From Novosphingobium fuchskuhlense (GTDB lineage: Bacteria; Pseudomonadota; Alphaproteobacteria; Sphingomonadales; Sphingomonadaceae), in NCBI RefSeq assembly GCF_001519075.1, contig NZ_KQ954245.1:907552-971551 (forward strand): 64,000 nt of DNA. The letters are read 5' to 3'. The translations under genes were made by a program, and so were the position numbers. Positions within the stretch are counted from its first letter, which is position 1; each line of letters opens with the position of its first letter. The notes under the pieces are model-generated. The model saw only the letters and a program-made list of their open reading frames with translations, was not told the origin of the DNA and made no database searches. Shown here one piece after another: positions 9,596-18,669 of the stretch.

Positions 9596-11002
9596 ATGGC
9601 CTTGGTTGAAAGCCGCTCGATCGACTACGTCCCTCTCGCCGAACGGCGCGGCAAGGTGCATCATCTCTGGCCGGTGTGGTTCATGGGCGATGCCCATCTG
9701 GCGACGCTCGCAACCGGCGCGATCAGCGTCGTCGGCGGGCTCGACCTGTTCTGGTCCAGCCTTGCGGTGACCGGCGGCTGCGCCTTCGGCACGGTGTTGA
9801 TGGCGCTCCACTGCACGCAAGGGCCTCACCTCGGCCTGCCGCAGATGATCCAGTCCCGCCCGCAGTTCGGCTATATCGGCGCGCTGCTGGTCTGGGTCGT
9901 GGCGCTCGTCACTTATATCGGGTTCAACGCGCTCAACCAGTCGCTGGCGGCGAGCACATTGCACGAACTCGTCGGCCTGCCCGAAGCGCCGGCCATCATC
10001 CTGTTCGGCCTTGTCGCCGCGCTGGTTGCGGGGATCGGCTATGACGTCATACACGCCACGCAGCGCGTTCTGGCCTATATCATGCTGGCCGCGCTGGCAG
10101 TCTATACTGCGGGCTTCTTCGCAACGGTCGATCTCGGAACTCTGCTCCGGCCCGGTCCGTTCAAGTCCACGCTTTTCCTCGTCCAGTTCTTCGCGGCGGC
10201 GGGCTACCAGCTCAGCTGGTCGATCTATGTCTCGGACTATTCGCGCTACCTGCCGCGCGAGGTCGGCATCAGATCCGCGTTCCTGTGGACTTTCTGCGGG
10301 GCCTTCATCGGCGGCACCTGGATGATGCTGGTGGGCGCGTTCGCCGGGGCGACCTTCACCGATCCCGACATTGTCGTGGCACTGCGCCGCAGCGCGGATT
10401 CCATGTTCGGCGGGTTCGGCATGGTCATGCTGGCGAGCAGCTTCTTCGGCCTCATCACCATCACCTCGCTCAATCTCTATGGCTCCTCGCTTACCCTGCT
10501 GAGCGTGATCGACAGCCTGCGCCCGGTCCGGCTGGGCGCACCCGCCCGGCTCGCCGCGCTGGTGGTCTGCCTCGTCGCCTCGCTGTCGCTCTCGCTCGCG
10601 ATGGGCGGCAATGTGCTCCACGGGCTGGAGGCGTTTCTCGGCATCCTTGTCTACCTGTTCACCCCCTGGACAGCGATCAACCTTGCGGACTTCTTCTTCG
10701 TCCGGAGGGGCCGCTACTCGATCCGCGCGATGTTCATGGCAGACGGCATCTACGGCCGCTGGAACTGGCGCGGCCTGACCGCCTATGCGGTCGGTTTCAT
10801 CGCGATGATCCCCTGCTTCAAGACCGAACTCTATGTCGGCCCTGTCGCAAAGAGCCTTGGCGGCGCGGATATCTCGATGCTGGTCGGCCTGCCGGTCGCG
10901 GCCATAGTCTATCTCCTGCTCTGCCGCTCGATGAACCTTGCTGCCGAGCTGGCGATGATCCCTGATCTCGACCGCAATCTCGAAACGGAGCCGGTGCGAT
11001 GA
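9596..11002 (+). CDS. NCS1-family (purine/cytosine permease-like) transporter
   Basis: 468 residues with about 12 hydrophobic segments. It opens with a polar stretch (SRSIDYVPLAERRGKVHHLW), then GDAHLATLATGA and the HCTQGPHLGLPQMIQSRPQFGY region characteristic of cytosine permease/allantoin transporters of the NCS1 family, and later YVSDYSRYLP. These proteins are Na+ or H+ symporters for nucleobases, hydantoins and related small nitrogen compounds. Its position inside a carnitine-type operon suggests import of a quaternary amine such as carnitine, gamma-butyrobetaine or betaine, which would be unusual because BCCT or ABC systems normally do this. The start at 9596 is the first ATG after the upstream stop. 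The last codon overlaps the next gene (ATGA). Confidence 0.82.
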   Translation: MALVESRSIDYVPLAERRGKVHHLWPVWFMGDAHLATLATGAISVVGGLDLFWSSLAVTGGCAFGTVLMALHCTQGPHLGLPQMIQSRPQFGYIGALLVWVVALVTYIGFNALNQSLAASTLHELVGLPEAPAIILFGLVAALVAGIGYDVIHATQRVLAYIMLAALAVYTAGFFATVDLGTLLRPGPFKSTLFLVQFFAAAGYQLSWSIYVSDYSRYLPREVGIRSAFLWTFCGAFIGGTWMMLVGAFAGATFTDPDIVVALRRSADSMFGGFGMVMLASSFFGLITITSLNLYGSSLTLLSVIDSLRPVRLGAPARLAALVVCLVASLSLSLAMGGNVLHGLEAFLGILVYLFTPWTAINLADFFFVRRGRYSIRAMFMADGIYGRWNWRGLTAYAVGFIAMIPCFKTELYVGPVAKSLGGADISMLVGLPVAAIVYLLLCRSMNLAAELAMIPDLDRNLETEPVR

Positions 11003-12051
11003 TCCGGCATGCGCTGGCAGTTGCTGCGCTGGCCTTTGCAGCGCCGGCAGAGGCGCGCCCTGCACCGGCCATCGCCTTTCCCGCTCACTTCGATCCGATC
11101 GGCACCCCGGTTGTCAGCTTGAAGACCAGCGAGGGCCGCACGGTGCACTACACCGACACCGGCGAGGCTGGCTGGCGGACGATGCTGTTCATCGGCGGCG
11201 TCGGCACCAGTGCCCGCGCACCGGAACTCGTCGCGTTCCTCGATACCCTGCGCCGCCAGCTCAAGGTCCGCATCATCGCGGTCGAACGCAATGGCCTCGG
11301 CGATACCGCGTTCGACCCGGCGTGGTCCTTCGCCGACTATACCAGCGAAGTGCGGCAGGTGCTTGGCCACCTCGGCGTCGACAAGTTCGCGGTCGTCGCG
11401 ATTTCGGGCGGCGGTGCCTATGCCGGGCACATTGCCGCTGCCATGCCCGAACGGATCACCTCGTGGCACATGCTCGCCGCCATCGCTGCCGCACCTGCCG
11501 AAAGTCCCGTCTGCAAGGCCGAGCCCGCTGCGCTCGAGGCCATGCTCGGCAAGCAGGTCGGTGCGCCGCGCGTATTCTGGGCCATGCCGCCGGATGGCGT
11601 CGCCGCCAAGGTCTCCGGCTTCATCGACCGCGCCGCGGACGAGGGCGCGCATGCCTACTTCATCGCCGGCCAGCAGGGTGACGCCCGAGCCGTCGCGCGG
11701 GAGTATCACCGCTTTTGCGATGCACCGGCGCCAGTCACTGCCTTCCCCGCTCCCGCGTTCTTCTACTACGGCGAGGCCGACCCGCTCGTCCCGCCCGCGC
11801 AAGGCGAATACTGGGCCGGCAAGGTTGCGGGCAAGGTCACCTTTCGCCGGTACCCGGGCGAAGGCCACGATGTGCAGTACCGGCACTGGGACCAACTCCT
11901 GCTCGATGTCGCCGGCCATGGCGGCGAGACCTTGGCCTGCATGAAGGGCCGTGCCCGGCTGCTGCCCGGCCTGGTCGAACCTGCCCGTTTGCCCAAGGGC
12001 ACCACGCTTGGCATCTGCGCGTGGTCGGCTGCGAGAGCTAAACAGCCGTGA
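10999..12051 (+). CDS. Exported alpha/beta hydrolase
   Basis: 350 residues with a short Sec-type signal peptide (MIRHALAVAALAFAAPAEA, cleavage probably after AEA), so likely periplasmic. The alpha/beta hydrolase fold is supported by VERNGLGDT, a nucleophile-elbow region VVAISGGGAYAG (Ser136), an acid in YGEADPLVPP and a late His in GEGHDVQY. The elbow has Ala rather than Gly two residues before the Ser, which departs from GxSxG. It overlaps the transporter gene by 4 bp. In this operon it might release a trimethylammonium acid from an ester (for example an acylcarnitine) in the periplasm before uptake; that is inference from context only. Confidence 0.72.
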   Translation: MIRHALAVAALAFAAPAEARPAPAIAFPAHFDPIGTPVVSLKTSEGRTVHYTDTGEAGWRTMLFIGGVGTSARAPELVAFLDTLRRQLKVRIIAVERNGLGDTAFDPAWSFADYTSEVRQVLGHLGVDKFAVVAISGGGAYAGHIAAAMPERITSWHMLAAIAAAPAESPVCKAEPAALEAMLGKQVGAPRVFWAMPPDGVAAKVSGFIDRAADEGAHAYFIAGQQGDARAVAREYHRFCDAPAPVTAFPAPAFFYYGEADPLVPPAQGEYWAGKVAGKVTFRRYPGEGHDVQYRHWDQLLLDVAGHGGETLACMKGRARLLPGLVEPARLPKGTTLGICAWSAARAKQP

Positions 12052-12147
12052 TGCAGGCAATTAGATTTCCGGATGGCCACACCGCGGCTGCTTGCCAATG
12101 GGCAGGCTTTGCCCTCACTCCCCAAGGCGAAAAGCAAGGACAGGACC

Positions 12148-12714
12148 ATGCCGCCGCAAAGTGATCAGGAAGCCCACGGCCTTAAGACGCCGCTGGAAGG
12201 CATGGCTGCGGAGCCGTTCCAGCCCGGCGAGACGATCCCTGCGCCCTTGCGCCTGATCCGTCCGACCGTTCCGCGCGAATGGGTCGATTACAACGGACAT
12301 ATGAGCGAGTCCTGCTATCTCCTTGTTTTCGGAGATCAATCGGACGCATTCTTCCGCAAGATCGGCATCGACGAGGCCTATCGCGCCGGAGGCCATTCGC
12401 TTTTCACCGTGCAGACGATGATCTTCAATCTGGCCGAAGCGCACCTCGGCGATCCGCTCGATCTCGCGCTCCAGCTGATCGATGCCGACGACAAGCGTCT
12501 GCACATCTTCCACACCATGCACCACGGCGAGACGGGCGAGCTTCTCGCCACCGGCGAGCAGATGCTGGTGCATGTCGACATGACTGCAGGCCGGTCGGCC
12601 CCCATGCCGCCCGAACTGCACGCACGGGTTCATGCGGTGCTGGCCGCCCACGCCGGGCTCGAACGACCGGCGCAAGTCGGCCGCGCAATCGGTATCAAAC
12701 GGGACAAGAAGTGA
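12148..12714 (+). CDS. cdhB: Hotdog-fold acyl-CoA thioesterase, betainyl-/carnitinyl-CoA thioesterase candidate
   Basis: 188 residues from ATG 12148 (AAGGACAGG upstream); an in-frame start at 12073 would add 25 residues. Core motif: PREWVDYNGHMSESCYLLVF, followed by GGHSLFTVQT and LLATGEQMLVHVD. It has the same WxDYNxH motif and overall pattern as the C-terminal domain of the carnitine dehydrogenase at 8076, so the two are homologues. In Pseudomonas a stand-alone thioesterase, CdhB, hydrolyses betainyl-CoA. Since betainyl-CoA could already be served by the fused domain, this copy may act on carnitinyl-CoA formed by the hydratase at 15928. It shares one base with the next gene (TGATG). Confidence 0.72.
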   Translation: MPPQSDQEAHGLKTPLEGMAAEPFQPGETIPAPLRLIRPTVPREWVDYNGHMSESCYLLVFGDQSDAFFRKIGIDEAYRAGGHSLFTVQTMIFNLAEAHLGDPLDLALQLIDADDKRLHIFHTMHHGETGELLATGEQMLVHVDMTAGRSAPMPPELHARVHAVLAAHAGLERPAQVGRAIGIKRDKK

Positions 12715-13862
12715 TGCATTTCGAACTTTCCTCCGAACAGCAGATGCTGGTCGAAACGGTCAGGCGCTTCGTCGAGACCGAACTCTACCCGCACGAGAAA
12801 CTGGTCGAAGACACGGACAACGTGCCCGCCGATATCGCGGAAGACATCCGGCGCAAGGCCAAGGAGCTCGGCCTCTATGCCGTCAACATGCCTGCCGAAC
12901 TCGGCGGCGGCGGGCTCGGCACGTTCGATACCACGCTGATGGAGCGCGAGCTTGGCCGCGCCAGCTATGGCCTGCAGATGATGATCGCGCGGCCGAGCAA
13001 CATCCTGCGCGGATGCGAGGGCAGTCAGATCGAGGAGTACCTCCTCCCGACAATCCGCGGCGAGCGCCACGATTGCCTTGCCATGACCGAACCCGATGCA
13101 GGCTCCGACGTCCGCTCGATGCGCACATTCGCGCGCCGGGATGGGGATGATTTCGTCATCAACGGGACCAAGCATTTCATCAGCCATGCCGATGTCGCCG
13201 ATTTCGTGATCCTGTGCGCCGCGACCGGTGAAGCGGGCGGCAAGAAGACAATCAGCTGCTTCCTTGTCGATTTTGACACGCCCGGCCTCACCCGCCGGCG
13301 CGGGCCCAGGTGCGTCTCGCACCGCGGCTACCACCAGTGCGAGCTGATCTTCGAGGACTGCCGCGTTCCCGCCTCGGCCCTGCTGGGTGAACTCGACAAG
13401 GGCTTCGAGCTCATGGGCCAATGGCTCGGATCAACCCGCCTGCAAGTTGCGACAACCTCGGTGGGGCGCGGCCAGCGCGTGCTGGAGATGGCGACGCAGT
13501 GGGCCGCAACGCGCAAGCAGTTCGGACAGGCCATCGGCAAGTTCCAGGGCACCGGCTTCAAGCTGGCGGACATGAAGACCGAACTGGAAGCCGCCGAACT
13601 GCTCACGTTCCGCGCTGCGTGGAAGGACGATCAGGGGACGATGACCGATACCGACGCCGCGATGGCCAAGCTCTTCGCCTCCGAGGCGCTGGCGCGGGTG
13701 ACGGACAACGCCTTGCAGATCTTCGGCGGCATGGGTCTGATGGACGAACTGCCCATCGAGCGCTTCTGGCGTGATGCCCGCGTCGAGCGTATCTGGGACG
13801 GCACCAGCGAAATCCAGCGCCACATCATCAGCCGCGCGCTGCTGCGTCCGCTGGAGGCATGA
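12714..13862 (+). CDS. Acyl-CoA dehydrogenase, putative gamma-butyrobetainyl-CoA dehydrogenase
   Basis: 382 residues, the normal length for the family. It shows the N-terminal helical domain (FELSSEQQMLVETVRRF), the FAD signature AMTEPDAGSDVRSMR, NGTKHFISHAD, and the C-terminal IFGGMGLMDELPIERFWRDAR plus IWDGTSEIQRHII. The position of the usual catalytic Glu in medium-chain enzymes (xEGT) is Asp here (D362 in WDGT), a variant seen in several acyl-CoA dehydrogenase groups. Coupled by overlaps to a thioesterase on one side and to a CoA ligase and CaiD-like hydratase on the other, it is best read as oxidising gamma-butyrobetainyl-CoA to crotonobetainyl-CoA with FAD. The substrate is inferred from context. 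Confidence 0.83.
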   Translation: MHFELSSEQQMLVETVRRFVETELYPHEKLVEDTDNVPADIAEDIRRKAKELGLYAVNMPAELGGGGLGTFDTTLMERELGRASYGLQMMIARPSNILRGCEGSQIEEYLLPTIRGERHDCLAMTEPDAGSDVRSMRTFARRDGDDFVINGTKHFISHADVADFVILCAATGEAGGKKTISCFLVDFDTPGLTRRRGPRCVSHRGYHQCELIFEDCRVPASALLGELDKGFELMGQWLGSTRLQVATTSVGRGQRVLEMATQWAATRKQFGQAIGKFQGTGFKLADMKTELEAAELLTFRAAWKDDQGTMTDTDAAMAKLFASEALARVTDNALQIFGGMGLMDELPIERFWRDARVERIWDGTSEIQRHIISRALLRPLEA

Positions 13863-15931
13863 GCGCGGACAGACTGAGCCGCCTGCTGCGCCCGCGCAGC
13901 CTGGCGCTTGTCGGCGGCAAGGCGGCCGAAGAAGCGGTGCGCCAGTGCCGTGCCCTTGGCTTTGCCGGGCCGATCTGGCCGGTAAACCCCAAGCGTGCGG
14001 AGATGGCGGGCCTGCCCTGCTTCCCGGACATGGCATCTCTTCCGGCGTCGCCCGATGCGGTTTTCATCGCGGCCCCCGCGCCGGCCACCATTGCTCTGGC
14101 AGGGGAACTGCAGGGCTCAGGCGGTGCCATATGCTATGCGGCAGACTTTGCCGAGAGCGGCGAGGAAGGACAGGCCCGACAGGCGGCCCTGCTCGAAGCG
14201 GCACACGGCGTGCCCCTGATCGGCCCCAACTGTTACGGCATGCTCAATCTGTTCGACCGGGTGGCGCTCTGGCCAGACCAGCATGGCTGCCTGCCCATCG
14301 ATCAAGGTCGCGGTGTCGCCATCGTCAGCCAGAGCGGCAACCTTGCGCTCAACCTTACCATGCAGGCGCGTGGGCTCCCCATCGGTTATGTCATCTCGGT
14401 CGGCAACTGCGCCGATGTGGCACCTGCCGATCTGATCGAAGCCCTGATCGCGGACGAACGCGTGAGCGCCATCGGGCTCCATCTCGAAGGCCTCGGCTCG
14501 ATAGCGCGCTTTTCAGAGGCGTGTCTTGCCGCACGCGCGGCAGGCGTGCCGATCGTGGCGCTGAAGACCGGCGCCTCGGCCAAAGGTGCCGCGCTCACGA
14601 TGTCGCACACCAGCTCGCTCGCCGGAGCCGATGCGCTGGTCGATGCCCTGTTCGCGCGGCTGGGCGTCGCCCGCGCGCACGATCCTGCAACCTTCCTCGA
14701 AACGCTCAAGCTGCTTCACGTGGCGGGCCCCTTGCGCGCCCGGCGGATCACCAGCGCAAGCTGCTCGGGCGGCGAAGCCTCGCTGACCGCCGATCTTGCC
14801 GAAGCGGCCGGCCTTGAAACGCCAGACTTCCCGCCAGCCACGCAGGCCGCGCTGGAAGATGTTCTCGGCCCGCGGGTCCACGTCGCCAATCCGCTCGATT
14901 ACCACACCTATATCTGGGGCGATCTGGCCGCACAGACTGCCTGCTTCGGCGCCATGCTGGATGCGGGCTTCGAAGCCTCGCTCCTGATCCTCGATTTCCC
15001 CCGCGCCGACCGCTGCTCTGCCGCCGATTGGGACGTCACCCTTGCCGCCTTCCGTGCGGCTTGCGCCAAGCCCACCCCCGCCGGCACGGTGCGCATGATG
15101 GTCAGCTCGCTCGCCGAAACGATGCCCGAGCCGGTCGCAGCCGCTTTGCTTGCCGAGGGCATCGTCCCCGCTGCCGGGCTCGCCGAAGCCCTCCGCGCCA
15201 TTGCCGCTGCCGCCAGCATTGGCGAAGCATGGGCAAGGCCGGCACCCGACGCGCTCGCTGAAATGCCGCTGGTCCTGCCCGGTGAACCTGCCGTCTGGGA
15301 CGAAGTCCGCAGCAAGGCCGCACTTGCCGCCGCCGGCGTTCCCATCGCCCGCGGCGCCGTCTTCACCCTCGCCGAGCTGGAAGATCCGGCCACGGCTTTG
15401 CCTGTACCATTCCCGTTGGTGCTCAAGGCCGTAGGCGCCAATCTTGCACACAAGACCGAATTGGGCGGGGTCGCTCTGAACCTTGGTAGCCGCGAGGCCC
15501 TGCTCGCTGCCGCCCAGGGCATGAGCCGCCTTTCAGGCACTTTCCTGGTCGAGGAAATGGTCGGCGGCGCGGTGGCGGAACTGATCGTCGGCGTCGGCCG
15601 CGATCCGCAGTTCGGCCTCTTCCTCACCCTCGGCGCGGGCGGCATCTTTGTCGAGTTGCTGCGCCAGACCGAGCAGCTTCTCCTCCCCGTCGGTAAGTCC
15701 GATATCGCGGCCGCGCTTGCCCGGTTGCCGCTCTTCAAGGTGCTCGGCGGCTATCGCGGCAAGCCGGGCTGCGACATGCCGGCGCTCATCGATGCCATCG
15801 CCGCCATCGCCACTTGGGCGACGACGCAGGCCGACCGGCTCGAGGAAATGGACGTCAATCCGCTGCTCGCGCTCCCGAGCGGCGCTGTGGCCGTAGACGC
15901 TGTGATCCGCATCAGGGAGGCAGAAGCATGA
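13859..15931 (+). CDS. ADP-forming (NDP-forming) acyl-CoA synthetase, putative gamma-butyrobetaine/carnitine-CoA ligase
   Basis: 690 residues with the domain order of single-chain acetate/acyl-CoA synthetases of the succinyl-CoA ligase superfamily. The order is: CoA-binding Rossmann domain (about 10-130), ligase domain with [11 protein letters not shown], the phosphohistidine motif MSHTSSLAG (His250), and a C-terminal ATP-grasp domain (from about 470; [18 protein letters not shown] and EMDVNPLL). It makes an acyl-CoA with formation of ADP and phosphate, unlike the AMP-forming CaiC ligases of enteric carnitine operons. ATGA overlaps on both sides tie it to the dehydrogenase and the CaiD-like hydratase, so activation of gamma-butyrobetaine, crotonobetaine or carnitine is the likely role. 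Confidence 0.82.
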   Translation: MSADRLSRLLRPRSLALVGGKAAEEAVRQCRALGFAGPIWPVNPKRAEMAGLPCFPDMASLPASPDAVFIAAPAPATIALAGELQGSGGAICYAADFAESGEEGQARQAALLEAAHGVPLIGPNCYGMLNLFDRVALWPDQHGCLPIDQGRGVAIVSQSGNLALNLTMQARGLPIGYVISVGNCADVAPADLIEALIADERVSAIGLHLEGLGSIARFSEACLAARAAGVPIVALKTGASAKGAALTMSHTSSLAGADALVDALFARLGVARAHDPATFLETLKLLHVAGPLRARRITSASCSGGEASLTADLAEAAGLETPDFPPATQAALEDVLGPRVHVANPLDYHTYIWGDLAAQTACFGAMLDAGFEASLLILDFPRADRCSAADWDVTLAAFRAACAKPTPAGTVRMMVSSLAETMPEPVAAALLAEGIVPAAGLAEALRAIAAAASIGEAWARPAPDALAEMPLVLPGEPAVWDEVRSKAALAAAGVPIARGAVFTLAELEDPATALPVPFPLVLKAVGANLAHKTELGGVALNLGSREALLAAAQGMSRLSGTFLVEEMVGGAVAELIVGVGRDPQFGLFLTLGAGGIFVELLRQTEQLLLPVGKSDIAAALARLPLFKVLGGYRGKPGCDMPALIDAIAAIATWATTQADRLEEMDVNPLLALPSGAVAVDAVIRIREAEA

Positions 15932-16707
15932 GTGCCGTGAAGCTCGACCAGCAAGGTGGCATCCTGATCATCACGTTGGATCGCCCCAAGGCGAATGCCA
16001 TCGATGTGGCCACCAGCCTCGAACTCCATGCCGCATTCAAGACGCTGAATGACGATCCGGCCCTGCGTGTGGGGATCATCACCGGCACCGGCCGCTTCTT
16101 CTCTGCAGGCTGGGACCTTGGCGCCGCCAACGATGGTGAGGCGGTCGATGCCGATCACGGCCCTGGCGGCTTTGCCGGCCTCACCGAATACTTCAGCCTC
16201 ACCAAACCGGTGATCGCGGCGGTCAATGGTCTTGCAGTCGGCGGCGGGTTCGAACTGGCGCTGGCGGCCGATCTCATCGTCGTGAGCGAGACCGCGAAGT
16301 TCTGGCTGCCCGAGGCACAGCTTGGCATGCTCCCCGATTCCGGCGGCCTCCTTCGCCTCCCCAAGGCCATCCCCGCACGTCTCGCGCGCGAAATGATCCT
16401 CACCGGAAGGCGCCTCGACGCGGCAGAAGCGCTGTCGCTCCATCTCGTCAGCCGCGTGACCGAACCCGATGCGCTGATGGCCTGTGCGCTTGAGCTTGCC
16501 ACCACTGTCGCGCAGTCGGCCCCGCTGGCGCTCACTGCCGCACGGGATATCCTGCGAGCGACCGAGGGTATGGAAGTCGAGGCGGGCTACCGGCTGATGC
16601 GCAGCGGCGCTATCCCCGCTTATCAGGCCATGCTGCAATCAGACGATGCGCTGGAAGGCCCGCGCGCCTTTGGCGAAGGCCGCGCTCCGGAATGGAAAGG
16701 CCGTTAA
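15928..16707 (+). CDS. caiD: Crotonase-fold carnitinyl-CoA dehydratase / crotonobetainyl-CoA hydratase
   Basis: 259 residues, closely resembling enteric CaiD along its whole length as recalled from the family. Shared features include [12 protein letters not shown] near the start, FFSAGWDL with the oxyanion-hole backbone, [44 protein letters not shown] and the C-terminal pattern AFxExRxPxWKGR. CaiD interconverts crotonobetainyl-CoA and L-carnitinyl-CoA. The start overlaps the ligase stop (ATGA). It is the last gene of the cluster, and its TAA stop is shared with the convergent MFS gene (TTAA at 16704-16707). This is the strongest single marker that the cluster handles trimethylammonium acids. 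Confidence 0.88.
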   Translation: MSAVKLDQQGGILIITLDRPKANAIDVATSLELHAAFKTLNDDPALRVGIITGTGRFFSAGWDLGAANDGEAVDADHGPGGFAGLTEYFSLTKPVIAAVNGLAVGGGFELALAADLIVVSETAKFWLPEAQLGMLPDSGGLLRLPKAIPARLAREMILTGRRLDAAEALSLHLVSRVTEPDALMACALELATTVAQSAPLALTAARDILRATEGMEVEAGYRLMRSGAIPAYQAMLQSDDALEGPRAFGEGRAPEWKGR

Positions 16708-17939
16708 GCGGTCTCCCAATCGACCGGGGCAATGCGCGGCAGGATCGCCACCCAACCCACGAGGCCCAGCACGTTGACCAGCCCGGCCAGCAGGAACGCG
16801 GTGCCATAGGAGCCGTTTCCGGCGTCGATCAGCACGCCCGCAAAGAACACGCCGATCACCCCGGGCATGTTGCCCATCATGTTCTGCACGCCGACCCAGC
16901 GCGCGGCAGCGGATGGGCCAGCCATGATCTGGGGGATCATGAAGTAGGCTGGCGATGAGAAGCCAAGACAGATCTCGTAAACAAACAGCAGCGCGATGCA
17001 GGCCCTGATCGGCATGAACGGCATGGCCAGCATGCAGCCCAGCCCCGCCAGATGCGCCAGCGCCAGCGGCGCCTTGAGCGTCAGCGAGGGCGACCAGCCG
17101 CGCTGGATCGCCTTGTCGAAAGCCCACCCCGCAAACAGCGCGGCAAGCGCATTGACGAGATAGGCGCTCGAGACCACTTCGGCCATCTGCTCCTTGGAAA
17201 AGCCGCGCTGCATTTCGAGGTACATCGGCAGGTAGCCGAGGATGAAGTACCAGTTCCAGTTGCCGGCAAAGTGCCCCAGCGCCGCACCCCACAGCGCGCG
17301 GCGAGAGAGGATCTGCCGCAGCGTCACCGAGGCCCCGGCTCGATTGTCGGCAGGCTTCACTTCCCGGATATGCACCCGGCTCCACGGCAGAAGCCACAGC
17401 AGCGAGACCGCGCCGAACAGCATGAAAGTGGTGCGCCAGCCCCAGTGCGCCATCAGCAGGCCGCCGATCAGCGTCCCTGCCGCCGGCCCTACCAGATAGC
17501 CGAAGCCGATCACCCCGTTGGCAAGGCCCATCTGCGCCTTGGGCACGTTGCTCGCGATGATCTTCGACGTTGTGGTGAAGGCCACGCTTTCGCCGATGCC
17601 CAGCATCATCCGCAGCACGAAAAGCCCGAGGAACCCCTGCACGAAGCCTGTCAGCAAGGTCGAGACAGACCAAAGCAGCGCCCCCAGCGCCAGCACCCGC
17701 TTGCCCCCGATCCGATCTGAAAGCGTACCTGCCGGAAGCTGGCAGAAGGCATAGGCGAAGTAGAATCCGGCCCCTAGCGCGCCATAGGCTGTGGCGCTCA
17801 GCCCCAGATCGGCGCGGATCTGCGTAGCCCCAGTCGCGAGATTGCCGCGGTCGACGTAGTTGATGAACAGGCTGAGAGCCATGAGGCCGACGAGGACCAC
17901 CGCTCCGGTGCCGCGAGGCGGGGCGGCCTCAGCTTGCAT
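16704..17939 (-). CDS. MFS transporter, anion:cation symporter (ACS)-like
   Basis: 411 residues with 12 predicted membrane spans. MFS signatures are clear: [13 protein letters not shown] after the first helix (typical of the ACS/phthalate permease-like families), [12 protein letters not shown] in loop 2-3, and a repeat-like second half with [14 protein letters not shown] members import organic anions such as sugar acids and aromatic acids with a cation. Its start overlaps the end of the class II aldolase gene by 11 bp, making it the last gene of a minus-strand operon. Substrate not predictable. Confidence 0.85.
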   Translation of the reverse strand: MQAEAAPPRGTGAVVLVGLMALSLFINYVDRGNLATGATQIRADLGLSATAYGALGAGFYFAYAFCQLPAGTLSDRIGGKRVLALGALLWSVSTLLTGFVQGFLGLFVLRMMLGIGESVAFTTTSKIIASNVPKAQMGLANGVIGFGYLVGPAAGTLIGGLLMAHWGWRTTFMLFGAVSLLWLLPWSRVHIREVKPADNRAGASVTLRQILSRRALWGAALGHFAGNWNWYFILGYLPMYLEMQRGFSKEQMAEVVSSAYLVNALAALFAGWAFDKAIQRGWSPSLTLKAPLALAHLAGLGCMLAMPFMPIRACIALLFVYEICLGFSSPAYFMIPQIMAGPSAAARWVGVQNMMGNMPGVIGVFFAGVLIDAGNGSYGTAFLLAGLVNVLGLVGWVAILPRIAPVDWETA

Positions 17940-18669
17940 AGTCGGACCCCTGCCGATCCAGCATGCGCTTCAGCGCCGCGAAGTGCAGATCAATGCGGTC
18001 CTGTCCCTCGACTTTTGCGGAGGTGCTATATTGCTCGATCGTCAGGGTGAGCACGGGCTCGCGCACCAGCCGCACCTTCTGTCCGCTCGATTGCGCCAGG
18101 ATCTGCGTCATCGCAGCCCGTTCGAAGAAGTAGAGCGTGTTGAACGCCTCGGCGACGCTCGTGCCCGTCGTCACCACCCCGTGATTGCGCAGGAGCAGCA
18201 CCGTCTTGTCGGCCAGCGCGGCCGCCATGCGCCGACCCTCGCCGCTGTCCAGCGCGAACCCGGCGTAGTCGCACTGAGCCACGAGGCCCGCAAAACCAAT
18301 GGCGTTCTGGCTCGCCATGAGGAGTTCGGGCTCCTCCAGCATGCTGAGGGCCGTCGCATAGGGCATATGCGTGTGCATGACGCAGCGCACATCGGGCCGG
18401 GCGGCATGGAGCGGGGCATGAATGTGGAAGGCGGTGTCCTCGACCGGCCCCTCACCCGCGAGCTTGTTGCCGGCGAAATCGACGATGAGGAAATCCGTTG
18501 CGCGGATTTCAGACCAGTGCAGCCCGAACGGGGCAAGGAAGAAGCGGTCGGTGTATCCCGGCACCAGCAGGGTGAAATGGTTGTCGATGCCTTCGTTGTA
18601 GCCGAAATGGACCGCGAGCCGGTGCGCCGCAGCAAGGTCTATCCTCGCTTGCCATTCAGTGTGTTCCAT
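17929..18669 (-). CDS. Class II aldolase/adducin family protein
   Basis: 246 residues. The zinc-site pattern of class II aldolases is present: CVMHTHMPYATALS (HxH pair), an acidic residue upstream in the GPVEDTAFHIHAPLH region, and a later RNHGVV histidine; GIDNHFTL near the N-terminus matches the substrate-binding start. Family members cleave phosphorylated sugars (fuculose/ribulose phosphate) or act on aldols and decarboxylate small acids. The surroundings (SDR, MDR, transporters) suggest catabolism of a small hydroxy-acid or aldol. It is coupled to the POT transporter by TGATG and overlaps the MFS gene. Confidence 0.83.
   Translation of the reverse strand: MEHTEWQARIDLAAAHRLAVHFGYNEGIDNHFTLLVPGYTDRFFLAPFGLHWSEIRATDFLIVDFAGNKLAGEGPVEDTAFHIHAPLHAARPDVRCVMHTHMPYATALSMLEEPELLMASQNAIGFAGLVAQCDYAGFALDSGEGRRMAAALADKTVLLLRNHGVVTTGTSVAEAFNTLYFFERAAMTQILAQSSGQKVRLVREPVLTLTIEQYSTSAKVEGQDRIDLHFAALKRMLDRQGSDYAS

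Noticed and set aside
12714..13862. Naming the acyl-CoA dehydrogenase CaiA
   Set aside because: It shares only general family motifs with CaiA, and the aerobic context favours oxidation of gamma-butyrobetainyl-CoA rather than crotonobetainyl-CoA reduction.
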